A stretch of 64,000 nt of DNA from an uncultured Pseudomonadota bacterium. GTDB lineage: Bacteria; Myxococcota_A; UBA796; SXON01. The stretch is from the NCBI GenBank assembly GCA_903844155.1, contig CAIMSU010000117.1, forward strand, positions 62,001 through 126,000. Direction: 5' to 3'. A program made the position numbers and the translations under genes. The notes beneath the pieces are model-generated. The model was not told where the DNA came from, did not search any database, and saw only the letters and a program-made list of their open reading frames with translations. Position 1 is the stretch's first letter. The number at the start of each line of letters is the position of its first letter. This document shows, piece by piece, positions 17,931 through 27,181 of this stretch.

Positions 17931-19336
17931 CCAGGGACCGTCGCAGCTCCCTCCAGACCGGTGCAGGGATCCTCGCGGTCGCCACGGTGCTTCGTCTCTT
18001 CGTCGCCAGCAAGCTCGGAATTCTCGACGACGAGGCGTACTACTGGACCTGGTCGACGCGCCTTGCCGCCGGCTACTTTGACCATCCACCGGCGATCGCG
18101 TGGATCATCGCGTTTGGAACGGCACTCTTCGGGAAAACCACGCTCGGCCTGCGCGCCGGAGGCATCCTCCTCACCGGTATCGCCTCGGCGACGCTGCTCC
18201 CGCTCGTGGAGTCTCCGGCGTTGCTCGCGGCGATCCTGGCGACGATGCCGCTCTACGCCCTCGGCGGCATCCTCGCCACGCCCGACGTCCCGCTGCTGGC
18301 CGGGTGGATGCTCGCGACCGCGGGACTTGGCAGGTTCACGGCGGATCCGCGCGCACGCCGGATCGTGCTCGCCGGGCTCGGCGGCGGGCTGGCCGCGCTG
18401 GGCAAGTACACGGCGTGGGGGTTCTGGCCCCTCGCCATCGCGGCGGCGCTGTGGTCCCGTGACCGCCGAACCGTCCTCGGAGCGGTCGCCGCTGCCGCGT
18501 TCGCCCTCTTCGTCACCACCCCCAACCTCCTCTGGGAAGCCCACCACGACTGGATCAGCGTGCGTTTCCAGCTTCATCACGGCCTCGCGAACACCACGCC
18601 ACCGGGCCTCGGCGGATCGCTCCAATTCCTGGCCGCGCAGGTCGCCCTCGCCTCGCCCGTCCTGTTCGTGGTCGGGCTGATCGCGGCCCGGCGCGCCTTT
18701 CGGGCGCCCTCCGGCTTGACCCGCCTCGCCCTCGCCTCCAGCCTGCCAACCCTCGGCTTCTTCACCTTCGCGGCCAGTCGTTCGCAGCCGGAGGTCAACT
18801 GGGCAGCCCCTGCCTTCGTCGGCATCGCCATCCTCCTCGCCGGGCCGATTGGCGTACCGCAAACGCCGCGAATCACGCGATCGGCCTGGGTCGGGGTCGG
18901 CGTCGCCGGCAGCCTCACCGCGCTCGTCCTCGTCCACGCGTTCCACCCGTTCCTTCGCATCCCGCGCGACCCCGTCGCCCGGCTCGGCGAAGGCGCGGGA
19001 ATGGCCGACAGCGTCCGCGCCTGGAATGAGCCAGACATCTGGGCCACACGCTACCAGGAAGCCGCGTTGATCCTTTGGTATGACCCGACCACGACGCTCG
19101 ACGTCACGACGGTCCCGAACGTTGACCGTGAGGATCAGTTTGACCTGTGGCGAGCCTCGGGCCTGGATGGCTTTACGCCACAATTGTTCGTCCGACCCTA
19201 CAGATCCGGCGAGAAGACGGTCATCGACGACGGCTGCGAGCGTGGCGAGCCGAACGAGGTGGATGAGCGAGACGGCGAGGGCGTGATCGTCGCAAGATGG
19301 CAGGTCTACGAGGTGAAGGGGTGCGCCCGGCCCTGA
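17927..19336 (+). CDS. GT39/ArnT-like integral membrane glycosyltransferase
   Basis: The product is 469 residues and starts at GTG in a GTGA overlap. About ten hydrophobic segments fill residues 10-330, and the first periplasmic loop has the GT-C signature DDEAYYWTW followed by GYFDHPPAIAW, with the acidic pair near residues 33-35 as the probable catalytic site. The C-terminal 120 residues form a soluble periplasmic part (for example YQEAALILWYD). Relatives transfer sugars such as mannose or aminoarabinose from polyprenyl-phosphate donors to proteins or lipid A. The acceptor here is unknown. It ends the operon that begins with the CoA ligase, and is followed 37 nt later by a perfect 29-bp hairpin. 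Confidence 0.87.
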   Translation: MTRDRRSSLQTGAGILAVATVLRLFVASKLGILDDEAYYWTWSTRLAAGYFDHPPAIAWIIAFGTALFGKTTLGLRAGGILLTGIASATLLPLVESPALLAAILATMPLYALGGILATPDVPLLAGWMLATAGLGRFTADPRARRIVLAGLGGGLAALGKYTAWGFWPLAIAAALWSRDRRTVLGAVAAAAFALFVTTPNLLWEAHHDWISVRFQLHHGLANTTPPGLGGSLQFLAAQVALASPVLFVVGLIAARRAFRAPSGLTRLALASSLPTLGFFTFAASRSQPEVNWAAPAFVGIAILLAGPIGVPQTPRITRSAWVGVGVAGSLTALVLVHAFHPFLRIPRDPVARLGEGAGMADSVRAWNEPDIWATRYQEAALILWYDPTTTLDVTTVPNVDREDQFDLWRASGLDGFTPQLFVRPYRSGEKTVIDDGCERGEPNEVDERDGEGVIVARWQVYEVKGCARP

Positions 19337-19373
19337 TGCCCGCGAGCCGAGGACGGCATTGCCGAAGCCTATG

Positions 19374-19434
19374 AAAACCGACGACGTCACTTTTCGTACA
19401 TCGAGGATGTACGAAAAGTGACGTCGTCGGTTTT
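19374..19434. repeat. Perfect 29-bp inverted repeat, hairpin 1
   Basis: Arms at 19374-19402 and 19406-19434 are exact reverse complements with loop GAG. The tip reads GTACATC-GAG-GATGTAC. The outer ends are AAAA and TTTT. It lies between the GT39-like gene (37 nt after its stop) and the EamA gene (31 nt before its start). It could terminate transcription, but the T-run is only four and a 29-bp perfect stem is far longer than an ordinary terminator. A sister element is at 45979-46039. Confidence 0.95.
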
Positions 19435-19465
19435 GATACATCGCTGAACGCCAGGGGAACCGTTC

Positions 19466-20374
19466 ATGTTAGCCCCGTGGGTGCCTGACTCCCACCCGGC
19501 GACGTTCCCGCGAGGGGTCTGGATCGCCCTGATCGCCGTCTGGATAATCTGGGGTTCTACCTACCTCGCCATCCGGATCTCGCTGGAGACGTTGCCGCCG
19601 TTCGGCATGGCGGCGCTGCGGCTCTCGATCGCCGGCCTCGTCATCATCGGATTCTCGGCGGTGCGTGGGGTGAAGCTGCCCACGGCCGCTGAGTGGCGCG
19701 GCTGCCTGATCGTCGGGGCGTTGATGTTCGTCGGCGGCAACGGCAGCGTGTGTTTTGCCGAGCAGACCGTCTCTTCCGGCCTCGTCGCCATCCTCGTCTC
19801 GACCGTACCCCTGTGGACCGCGTTGATGGGGATGTGGTGGGGCGCTCGACCGGGCGGACGGCAATGGGCGGGGATCGCGCTTGGTTTTGCGGGGGTCATC
19901 GTCCTGAACCTCGGACGCGGCCTCTCGGGCAGCCCCGTCGCGGCGGTGGCCCTGCTGCTCGGCTCGCCGGGTTGGGCGTTGGGCTCGGTGCTCGGGCGGC
20001 GGATGCAGATGCCAAAGGGGACGATGGCGTCGGGCGCGCAGATGCTGTGTGGGGGCCTCTCCTTGGCGGTCGTGGCCTGGGCGGCGGGCGAGCACATCGA
20101 CGCCGTCTCGACGCGAAGCGTGCTCGCCTTCGTCTACCTGACGGTCTTCGGCTCGCTGATCGGGTTCACGGCCTACGGCTACCTGCTCACGCACGCGACC
20201 CTGCCCGTCGCGACCTCCTACGCGTACGTAAACCCGCTGGTGGCCGTGCTCCTCGGGGTCGTGTTGGGTGGAGAAGGGCTGGAGTGGGAGACGCTCGGCG
20301 GGCTCGTCCTGCTCGTCCTCGCGGTGCTGTTGGTGACGTGGCCGCAGCAGGCGATAGAGCGGGCGACGAGGTGA
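19466..20374 (+). CDS. EamA/DMT-family exporter (YedA-like)
   Basis: The product is 302 residues with ten predicted transmembrane helices formed by two EamA repeats. The first repeat begins [21 protein letters not shown] and includes [20 protein letters not shown], a pattern typical of YedA-like drug/metabolite transporters. The second repeat contains [15 protein letters not shown]. Such inner-membrane proteins export amino acids, amines or other metabolites; the substrate cannot be deduced. The gene follows hairpin 1 and its stop overlaps the GTG start of the thiolase gene by 4 nt, so exporter and thiolase are coupled. Confidence 0.9.
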   Translation: MLAPWVPDSHPATFPRGVWIALIAVWIIWGSTYLAIRISLETLPPFGMAALRLSIAGLVIIGFSAVRGVKLPTAAEWRGCLIVGALMFVGGNGSVCFAEQTVSSGLVAILVSTVPLWTALMGMWWGARPGGRQWAGIALGFAGVIVLNLGRGLSGSPVAAVALLLGSPGWALGSVLGRRMQMPKGTMASGAQMLCGGLSLAVVAWAAGEHIDAVSTRSVLAFVYLTVFGSLIGFTAYGYLLTHATLPVATSYAYVNPLVAVLLGVVLGGEGLEWETLGGLVLLVLAVLLVTWPQQAIERATR

Positions 20375-21558
20375 CCGTGCGCGTACCCGTGATCTGCTCT
20401 CCGCTCCGCACCCCCATCGGCCGCTTCGGCGGTGGACTTCAGGAGGTTCGCGCAGACGATCTGGCCGCGCTCGTGCTCCGGACCGTCCTCGAGCGGACCG
20501 GCATCGACGCCGCGACGGTCGACGAGGTCATCCTCGGCTGCGCCAACCAGGCGGGCGAGGACAACCGGAACGTCGCGCGAATGGCCAGCCTGCTGGCTGG
20601 GTTTCCGCAGTCGGTGCCCGGCTACACCGTCAACCGGCTGTGCGCGTCGGGCCTCGAAGCGGTGAACAACGCCGCGCGAATGATCCGGGTCGGTGATGCC
20701 GATCGGGTGCTGGCCGGCGGGGTCGAGTCGATGTCGCGGGCGCCCTACGCCATGCCACGCGGTGCCGTCGCACCGAAGTTCGGCAACCTCACGATCTACG
20801 ACACCTCGCTCGGCTGGCGCTTCCCGAACCCGGCGATGGAGAAGCTTTTCCCGCTGGAACCGATGGGCGAGACGGCCGAGAACGTCGCCGAGCGCTACGG
20901 GATCTCCCGTGCGGATCAGGACGCGTTCGCGGTCGAGAGCCACCGCCGGGCGGTCGCGGCCGAGGCGATCGGGGCGTTTGACGCCGAGCGGATCCCGGTG
21001 CCACGCGGAAAGTTTGAGCCGCTGACGAAGGACGAGGGGCCGCGCCCGGACAGCTCCATCGAGGGTCTCGCGAAGCTGAAGCCGGCGTTCCGGGCGGGAG
21101 GTTCGGTGACGGCGGGGAATTCCTCGACACTGAACGACGGCGCTGCCGCCATGCTCATCGTCGACGAGGCGGCGAGCGCCGGACTGCAGCCGATCGCGCG
21201 CGTCCTGGGGTGCGCGAGCGCGGGCGTCGACCCGCGCGTGATGGGCATCGGCCCCGTGCCAGCGATCCGCAAGCTGCTCCAACGGGCGGGCCTCAGCGTC
21301 ACCGACATCGACCTGTACGAGCTGAACGAGGCGTTCGCCGCCCAGTCCCTCGCAGTGGTCAGGGAGCTTGATCTCGATCCCTCGCGCGTGAACGTGAACG
21401 GCGGCGCCATCGCCCTCGGCCACCCGCTCGGCTGCTCGGGGGCGCGCATCGTCACCACGCTGGCGTACGCGCTGCGCGCCCGCGGACTGCGCTATGGCAT
21501 CGCCAGCCTGTGCGTCGGCGTCGGGCAAGGCGTCGCGACGCTGATCGAAGCCCTCTGA
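20371..21558 (+). CDS. Thiolase, acetyl-CoA acyltransferase family (PcaF/PaaJ-like)
   Basis: From GTG 20371 (GTGA overlap with the exporter gene) the product is 395 residues, the normal thiolase length. The triad is intact: nucleophile Cys91 in [12 protein letters not shown], His351 in GHPLGCSG, and Cys381 in LCVGVGQG. The [12 protein letters not shown] box resembles 3-oxoadipyl-CoA thiolases, which fits the aromatic-type CoA ligase at 15589, but fatty-acid thiolases can look similar. It cleaves 3-ketoacyl-CoA with CoA to release acetyl-CoA or runs in reverse. Next come the enoyl-CoA hydratase fusion and the 3-hydroxyacyl-CoA dehydrogenase, in the same direction. Confidence 0.93.
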   Translation: MTVRVPVICSPLRTPIGRFGGGLQEVRADDLAALVLRTVLERTGIDAATVDEVILGCANQAGEDNRNVARMASLLAGFPQSVPGYTVNRLCASGLEAVNNAARMIRVGDADRVLAGGVESMSRAPYAMPRGAVAPKFGNLTIYDTSLGWRFPNPAMEKLFPLEPMGETAENVAERYGISRADQDAFAVESHRRAVAAEAIGAFDAERIPVPRGKFEPLTKDEGPRPDSSIEGLAKLKPAFRAGGSVTAGNSSTLNDGAAAMLIVDEAASAGLQPIARVLGCASAGVDPRVMGIGPVPAIRKLLQRAGLSVTDIDLYELNEAFAAQSLAVVRELDLDPSRVNVNGGAIALGHPLGCSGARIVTTLAYALRARGLRYGIASLCVGVGQGVATLIEAL

Positions 21559-21587
21559 ACTCCGCCCCATCCAAAAGAGAGGCGTCC

Positions 21588-23009
21588 ATGCCCGCGCTCG
21601 TCCAACGCTACGACATCGACCGCATCGCGGTCCTCGTGCTCACCAACCCGCCCGTCAATGGCTACAGCCACGCGATGCACCGGGAGCTCGACGCGCACGT
21701 CGTCGACGTGCGGATGGACGAGAACATCGACTGCATCGTGATCCGCGGCGAAGGCGAGAAGTTCTTCTGCGCGGGCGCGGACATCGGGTACCTGCGCAGC
21801 CTCACCTCCGAGCAGAAGTACAGCTTCTGCCTGCACGCGAACGAGACGCTGCTACGGCTGGAGAACACGCCGAAGCTGGTGATCGCGGCGTTGAACGGCC
21901 ATTGTGTGGGGGGAGGGCTGGAGATCGCGCTCGCCTGCGACCTGCGCATTGGGCGCAGCGGCGGGACGAAGCCGGACCTCGTGGGGCTGCCGGAAGTGAC
22001 GCTCGGCGTGCTCCCGGGCACCGGCGGGACGCAGCGGCTGACCCGGATCCTCGGACGGGCGAAGGCGCTGGAATTCATGATCGAAGGCCGGAAGGTGACG
22101 GTCGATGAGGCGGTCGGCCTGGGCCTCGTCCACGCGACCCTGCCTGCAGAGGGGTGGTGGCCGGCGCTGCTTGACTACGCGCGCCGGTTCTGCCGACCGA
22201 ACGCCTCCTCGACCGCGATCGGGCTCATCAAGCGCGCCGTGCTCGGTGGAGCAGATCTGCCCCTGGAAAGCGGGCTTGCGCTCGAACGCGAGCTCCAGCA
22301 ACGCCTGTTCGCCGGTCCCGACGCGCGCGAGGGCCTGCTCGCCTACGCCGAAAAGCGCGCCCCCGTGTTCGCCCCGCCGACGTCGTCCCCGTCGACGTCC
22401 CCGATGCCCTCGCCCTCCCAGAGTCCCTCGCCCGCCCGGTCTTCGCCACCCGCCCCGACCCCGTCGCCAGCCCCCTCCCCTCGCCCCACGCCGCCGCCCG
22501 AAACCGTCCCCGCCGAGACGACCGCCCCGCACCCCAAGGCGAAGCTCCGCGCCGCCGCGATCGAGCCCGAAGGCCCACAGTTGCCCGCCCGGCCCGGCCC
22601 CGTCGCCCGCATCGCGCCCAACCCCCGCGACGAGCTCGCCAGCTTCGGCGACGAGCACACCAACCCCGGCACCCGTCGCCCCGGAGCCGCCGGTCCCACC
22701 GAAGAAGGCTTCTTCGAAGGGGCTTTTGACCCCGATGGTCCCCGTCCGACCTCCGGCCCCGGCAAGGTCGGAAACCAGCTTGGCAACGTGAAGGACGCCG
22801 TCTTGAACCTGGTGCCAAGAGCGCTCGTCGAACGCTGGCTGTTGGTGCCCTTGCGCCGCGACGGGGACGTCCTCACCGTCGCCATGGTCGACCCCTCCAA
22901 GGTCGCGGGCATCCGCGAAGTCGAGGAGGACACCGGCCTCACCGTCAAGGCGCTGAAGTGCCCGGACTTCGAGATCTCCGCCGCCATCATTCGGTATTAC
23001 CGAGCCTGA
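21588..23009 (+). CDS. Enoyl-CoA hydratase fused to a Pro-rich linker and a T2SSE_N/MshEN-like domain
   Basis: The product is 473 residues from ATG 21588. Residues 1-260 are a complete enoyl-CoA hydratase/isomerase: oxyanion-hole region GEKFFCAGADIGYL, GGGLEIALACD with the first catalytic Glu, LPEVTLGVLPGTGGTQRL with the second, and the usual terminal AYAEKRAPVF. A linker of about 135 residues rich in Pro, Ser, Ala and Thr follows. Residues about 400-473 (LVPRALVERWLLVPLRRDGD onward, including VAMVDPSKVAGIREVEEDTG and a final IRYY) match the second half of the N-terminal domain of type II secretion/type IV pilus ATPases (T2SSE_N), some of which bind c-di-GMP. The frame is continuous with no stop or start at the junction. 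I know of no such fusion. It hydrates 2-enoyl-CoA; the added domain may regulate or place the enzyme. Confidence 0.85.
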   Translation: MPALVQRYDIDRIAVLVLTNPPVNGYSHAMHRELDAHVVDVRMDENIDCIVIRGEGEKFFCAGADIGYLRSLTSEQKYSFCLHANETLLRLENTPKLVIAALNGHCVGGGLEIALACDLRIGRSGGTKPDLVGLPEVTLGVLPGTGGTQRLTRILGRAKALEFMIEGRKVTVDEAVGLGLVHATLPAEGWWPALLDYARRFCRPNASSTAIGLIKRAVLGGADLPLESGLALERELQQRLFAGPDAREGLLAYAEKRAPVFAPPTSSPSTSPMPSPSQSPSPARSSPPAPTPSPAPSPRPTPPPETVPAETTAPHPKAKLRAAAIEPEGPQLPARPGPVARIAPNPRDELASFGDEHTNPGTRRPGAAGPTEEGFFEGAFDPDGPRPTSGPGKVGNQLGNVKDAVLNLVPRALVERWLLVPLRRDGDVLTVAMVDPSKVAGIREVEEDTGLTVKALKCPDFEISAAIIRYYRA

Positions 23010-23045
23010 ACCTCGCTGACCCCCGCCGCCCCCGAAGGAATCCCC

Positions 23046-23894
23046 ATGCAGTTCGAACACATCGGCATCATCGGCGCTGGCGCCATGGGCCACGGCATCG
23101 CCCACGTCTCCGCCGCCGCAGGCTTCCGCGTGACCCTCTACGACGTCGATGAGGTGCGGGTCGCAGCGGGCATCCGCAAGATCGAGGCCGCGCTCGACAA
23201 GGGCGTCGAGAAGGGCAAGGTCACGCCCGACGCCAGAACCGCAGCCCTCAGGCTCCTCGATTCGACCACCGAGCTCGCCGATCTCGCCGACGCCGACTTG
23301 CTGATCGAAGCCATCCCCGAGCGCCTGGAGATGAAGCAGTCGTTGTTCCACCAGCTTGACACGATCTGCTCGCCCTCCGCCGTCTTCGCGACGAACACCA
23401 GCTCCCTGTCCATCGCGCGAATCGCCTCGTCCGTCGCCGATCCTTCGCGGGTCATCGGCACGCACTTCTTCAACCCCGTCCACCTGATGACGCTGCTCGA
23501 AGTCGTCGTGCACGCCGGCACCCGCGAGGACGTCCGCGAGAACATCCTCAAGTACGGCGCGCGCATCGGCAAGGAGTGCATCGTCGTGAACGACGCGCCC
23601 GGCTTCGCGACGAGCCGGCTCGGCGTGTGCCTCGGCATGGAGGCGATCCGCATGGTCGAACAGGGCGTTGCAAGCCCCGAAGACATCGACAAAGCCATGT
23701 GTCTGGGCTATCGCCACCCCGTCGGCCCGCTGCGCCTGACGGACATGGTGGGCCTTGACGTGCGCCTGGCGATCGGGGAATACCTGGCGCGCGAGCTCAA
23801 CAACCCCGCGTTCGAGCCGCCGGCGTTGATGCGGAAGATGGTGGCGGAGGGGAAGCTGGGGCAGAAGACGGGGGCGGGCTTTTATAGCTGGTAG
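23046..23894 (+). CDS. 3-hydroxyacyl-CoA (3-hydroxybutyryl-CoA) dehydrogenase
   Basis: The product is 282 residues, the length of single-domain-pair 3-hydroxybutyryl-CoA dehydrogenases (Hbd/PaaH type). The NAD-binding Rossmann motif is IGIIGAGAMGHGIA at the N-terminus. The catalytic His is in THFFNPVHLM (about residue 140) with its partner Glu near 151. The C-terminal domain begins VVNDAPGFATSRLG and includes YRHPVGPLRLTDMVGLD. It oxidises 3-hydroxyacyl-CoA to 3-ketoacyl-CoA with NAD. It follows the hydratase fusion by 36 nt and completes the beta-oxidation set. The convergent neighbour on the minus strand ends 1 nt after its stop. Confidence 0.95.
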   Translation: MQFEHIGIIGAGAMGHGIAHVSAAAGFRVTLYDVDEVRVAAGIRKIEAALDKGVEKGKVTPDARTAALRLLDSTTELADLADADLLIEAIPERLEMKQSLFHQLDTICSPSAVFATNTSSLSIARIASSVADPSRVIGTHFFNPVHLMTLLEVVVHAGTREDVRENILKYGARIGKECIVVNDAPGFATSRLGVCLGMEAIRMVEQGVASPEDIDKAMCLGYRHPVGPLRLTDMVGLDVRLAIGEYLARELNNPAFEPPALMRKMVAEGKLGQKTGAGFYSW

Positions 23895-23895
23895 C

Positions 23896-24855
23896 TCACA
23901 CCGTCCGCTGCCCACTCCTCGCCGCCCGCGCCCCCGCGTTTCCCGCCGCTTCAACCTCCGCTTCCGCCGCCGCCACCTTCGCGTCCTCCCGCGACGGCCG
24001 CTCCAGCTCCGCTATCTCCCGATTCGTCCGCACCAACGCCTCGACATCGCGCTCCAGCGACTCGGCATGCTGCCCGACGGCGCTGATCATCGTCGGATCC
24101 TCCGACGCCAGATCCAGCCGGGCGAGGTCCACCGCGAGTGACTTCACGGTCTGACGGAAGGACTCAATGCGCGCATGCGTACGGTCAGCGGCGGCCCCGA
24201 GCGCGACCGCCTTCTCCAGCCGATGCTCGGCAGACCTGGCGTTCGTCCGCCATAGATCCGCGGTCTCGACATCCGGCGCAGCATCCGCACGGGCTTGAAG
24301 GCGGGCGATCTCGTCCCGGAGCCCACCGACCTCGGGCGTCGCAGCGTCGGCCAGTCCAGCGAGCCGTACGACCTCGTCCAGGCCTTGATCGAGCCGGTCT
24401 GCAACGCGCTCCTGCCCGTGCCGACGGAGCGCCCCACCCACGCGCGACACGAGCTCAGCGATGTCCGCGACCGACTCAGGAACATCATGCCGGCGCGCCA
24501 GGGCCTGGTTCTGCAGCTTCGCGAGCGCCGGCGACTTCGGCTTGACGGGGACCTCGACCTGGTCGGGCACCTCGATCTGCTCGGGCGTCGTTTGTCCAGA
24601 TGAAGCCTGCTTCTTTCGCAGGTAGCCCATCGCGAGGCCCATGCCCCAGAAGATGCCGGTGGACGCGATGGGGATGCCCATGTGCGCGTTGTCGCCAAAG
24701 ACCTGGATCGCGCAGAGGAAGCCGACGACGGCGGTGTACGGGATCAGCTGGCGGAAGAGCCACTGGCCGGGCGGGAGGGCTTCGTCGAGCGCGTCGTCGC
24801 GGGCGCGTTCAAGCGCACGGCGTTCACGGCGGGAGAGGGGGCGAGGGTCGGACAC
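23896..24855 (-). CDS. Two-helix membrane protein with long coiled coil, unknown
   Basis: The product is 319 residues. A basic N-terminus (SRRERRALERARDDALDEAL) precedes two hydrophobic segments at about residues 33-75 (FRQLIPYTAVVGFLCAIQVF and GIPIASTGIFWGMGLAMGYL), then a long hydrophilic helical region from about 110 to 315 with strong heptad character (for example ISGLRDEIARLQARADA-like text). It is probably an inner-membrane protein with a cytoplasmic coiled coil, a plan used for scaffolds. It shares direction with the AAA and TPR genes upstream but is separated from them by 45 nt. No family is recognised. Confidence 0.68.
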   Translation of the reverse strand: MSDPRPLSRRERRALERARDDALDEALPPGQWLFRQLIPYTAVVGFLCAIQVFGDNAHMGIPIASTGIFWGMGLAMGYLRKKQASSGQTTPEQIEVPDQVEVPVKPKSPALAKLQNQALARRHDVPESVADIAELVSRVGGALRRHGQERVADRLDQGLDEVVRLAGLADAATPEVGGLRDEIARLQARADAAPDVETADLWRTNARSAEHRLEKAVALGAAADRTHARIESFRQTVKSLAVDLARLDLASEDPTMISAVGQHAESLERDVEALVRTNREIAELERPSREDAKVAAAEAEVEAAGNAGARAARSGQRTV

Positions 24856-24900
24856 GCTGGAGCGCTATCGTGTCCCGTGCCGCGGTGTGCTGGCAGACGG

Positions 24901-26238
24901 TCACGGATTCGCGGCGAGGTACCGTTGGACGTCGTCGTAGAGGCCCGCCTGGTTGGCGTACGTGACGTAGCGGCGGGCGGTCTCCAGCCACTCCACGGTC
25001 GTGGGACGCACCCGCTCCAGAGCGTTGACGAAATCGGCGAGGGTGATCGGGCGGATGTTGCCGGTCTTCAGGGCATCGGACAGGGCGCGCTCGCTGGCGA
25101 CCTCGACGAGGTGACGTAGGTCCGCGCCGGAGAATTTCGGCGTTCGACGGGCGATGAGGGCGAGGTCGACGTCGCCGACGGGGCGCTCGCGCAGGGCGAG
25201 GGTGAGGATGGCTTCTCGCCCGACGGGGTCGGGCGGCGGGACGAAGATGACGCGGTCGAAGCGGCCGGGACGTCGGAGCGCGGGGTCGACGTCCCACGGC
25301 GCGTTCGTGGCGCCGAGCACGAGCACGGAGGCATTCTGGGCGTTCACCCCGTCCATCTCGGCGAGGAGCTGGTTCACCATGCGGCGGCCGGGCCCCTGCT
25401 TGAGCTGGTGTCGCGCCGCGCCGATGGCCTCGACCTCGTCGAAGAACAGGATGGTGGGCGCTTTGTCGCGGGCCTCCTCGAAGATGCGGTGGAGCCGCTT
25501 CTCGGACTCGCCGAGGTACATGTCGAGGACGGTCTGGATCTCGACGGCCTCGAAGTGGACGTCGCATTCACCCGCAGCGGCCCGCGCGAGGTGCGTCTTG
25601 CCGCAACCGGGCGGACCGTACAAGAGCACGCCGCCGCCGGGCTTTTTTCCGTAGGCGCGGAACAAATCCGGCTTCTGGAGCGGCAGGATGATGTCCATCC
25701 GGAGCCGGTCTTTGAGCGACTCCAGCCCGCCGACGTCCGCGAAGGTGATCGTCGGGCGCGCGTGCGAAACAGGGGGCTCGGGGTCGGGTTCCACTTCGTC
25801 GCCGCCGGGCACGACCTGGAAGCGTAGCGAGCGTTCAATGCCGAGATCGCGCATGGACGGGTCAAGCGCGAGGAGGCGGTCGTAAGCGGCTTTGCCGTCG
25901 GCGCGTCGACCGAGCTTCAAGGCGGCCTCGGCGAGGTCGTGGAGCTGCGCGGGATCGAGCTGATCGAGGACGGGGAGCCAGGCGTCGACGGCGTCGGCGT
26001 CACGGCCGAGGGCAGCGGCGGCGTCCCCGAGGAGCAGGCGGGCGTCCTCGCGGGTGGGAGACTGGAGAACCGCGGCTTTCAGCTCGATCAAGGCGTCGTT
26101 GTGGCGGCCGGCGTCGAACAGGGCGCGGCCGAGGGCAACGCGCAGGGGGACGTTCGTCGGCGTCATGGCGACGGCCTCGCGCAGGGCGCCGAAGGGGTCG
26201 ACGGGGCGAGGGTTCGGAGGCGTGACGCGGTCAGCCAT
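24901..26238 (-). CDS. TPR-AAA+ ATPase (CDC48/katanin-like module)
   Basis: The product is 445 residues from ATG 26238, which overlaps the end of the upstream TPR gene by 8 nt; a longer frame from 26340 lies within that gene and adds no homology. Residues about 15-145 are TPR-like (VALGRALFDAGRHNDALIEL). Residues about 165-400 are a type-I AAA domain of the CDC48/katanin class: Walker A GPPGCGKT near 211, Walker B ILFFDEVEAIG near 266, LGATNAPWDVDPALRRPGRF with arginine fingers, and a C-terminal helical lid (FSGADLRHLVEVAS). It should remodel protein complexes in the cytoplasm. Targets are unknown; the coupled TPR membrane protein is the likeliest partner. Confidence 0.88.
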   Translation of the reverse strand: MADRVTPPNPRPVDPFGALREAVAMTPTNVPLRVALGRALFDAGRHNDALIELKAAVLQSPTREDARLLLGDAAAALGRDADAVDAWLPVLDQLDPAQLHDLAEAALKLGRRADGKAAYDRLLALDPSMRDLGIERSLRFQVVPGGDEVEPDPEPPVSHARPTITFADVGGLESLKDRLRMDIILPLQKPDLFRAYGKKPGGGVLLYGPPGCGKTHLARAAAGECDVHFEAVEIQTVLDMYLGESEKRLHRIFEEARDKAPTILFFDEVEAIGAARHQLKQGPGRRMVNQLLAEMDGVNAQNASVLVLGATNAPWDVDPALRRPGRFDRVIFVPPPDPVGREAILTLALRERPVGDVDLALIARRTPKFSGADLRHLVEVASERALSDALKTGNIRPITLADFVNALERVRPTTVEWLETARRYVTYANQAGLYDDVQRYLAANP

Positions 26239-27178
26239 CGAGGGCTCCGAGGAGTTGACGGGCGAGGGGCGGGACGGCTGCGGCGAAGAGGAGCATGGAC
26301 GCGATGATCGTGGCCTGGAGCACATCCTCGGCGCGGCCATACCAGAGCAGCGCTGCGGCGACGAGCGCGACGGCGAGGCTGAGTTCGGCCGGCACCTCGG
26401 ACACCCGGACGATCGGCTTCATTCCCGGACGCTTGAGACGTAGGTCGCGATCAAGCTGCCGATCCCGCCGCGTGGGCTCGATACCGAGCGCCTCGCCCCA
26501 GGCGCTCGTCGCAGTCTCCCAGTCGCCGGCCGCCAGACGGGCACGGGCGAGGCCGTGGAACGCCTCGGCGCGACGGGGATCTGCCGAAACTGCCGCCTCA
26601 AACGCCTCGATCGCGGGCGAGTGGTGCCCCTCACGGAGGAGGTGGAAGCCGAGGACGGTGTGCGTCTCGGCGTCGGCCGGGGCCAGCTCCCGAGCGGTCT
26701 CCAGCGCGCGACGTGCCTCGCCTGCGTACTCCAAACGATCCGCGATGAAGCCCAACAGTGCGTGGTAGGCAGCGGCTTCGGGGCGTAGCTGAACGGCCTC
26801 GCGCGCGAACGGGAGCGCGTCCCTGAATCGATGCTGCCCGGCCAGCGTCGTCGCGAGATCCGCAGCCAGCCCGGCATCGCCCGGGGAGAGCGACATCGCC
26901 TCCCGGAAGCTGGCCTCGGCGTCCACGACCCGCCCCGCTGCGCGAAAAGCACGGCCGCGAACACGGAGGAACTCGGGAGACGGCGACTCCCGTTCGGGCA
27001 AGCGCTCGGCGAGCAACGCGGCCTCACCCGCCTTGCCCATCGCGAGCAGGGCTTCGACGCGGCGGAGCTCGGGGCTCATCGCGCGCGCACGGGGACGAAG
27101 GAGGGGGGCATCAACCAGAGAGACATCACCGGCCGCGAGACGTTCCCACAGGGTAGCCGCGGGGTGGGGGTTTTGCAC
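26231..27178 (-). CDS. TPR protein with C-terminal membrane helices
   Basis: The product is 315 residues. Five or six TPR-like pairs span about residues 35-245 (for example FRAAGRVVDAEASFREAMSL and FHGLARARLAAGDWETATSA). A basic stretch (RRDRQLDRDLRLKRPG) leads to one or two hydrophobic segments at the C-terminus (LSLAVALVAAALLWYG and ATIIASMLLFAAAVPPLA). It is thus a tail-anchored membrane protein with a cytoplasmic TPR platform. Its stop overlaps the start of the TPR-AAA ATPase gene, so the two are made together and probably interact. It lies 3 nt downstream of the stop of the SUMF1-fold lipoprotein frame in the opposite-end sense, that is, it is the next gene on the same strand. Confidence 0.78.
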   Translation of the reverse strand: MQNPHPAATLWERLAAGDVSLVDAPLLRPRARAMSPELRRVEALLAMGKAGEAALLAERLPERESPSPEFLRVRGRAFRAAGRVVDAEASFREAMSLSPGDAGLAADLATTLAGQHRFRDALPFAREAVQLRPEAAAYHALLGFIADRLEYAGEARRALETARELAPADAETHTVLGFHLLREGHHSPAIEAFEAAVSADPRRAEAFHGLARARLAAGDWETATSAWGEALGIEPTRRDRQLDRDLRLKRPGMKPIVRVSEVPAELSLAVALVAAALLWYGRAEDVLQATIIASMLLFAAAVPPLARQLLGALDG

Positions 27179-27181
27179 GGG

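Noticed and set aside
19693-20370. Upstream extension of the thiolase frame through the exporter gene
   Set aside because: Arg/Gly-rich shadow of the EamA gene. The GTGA junction gives the correct thiolase N-terminus.
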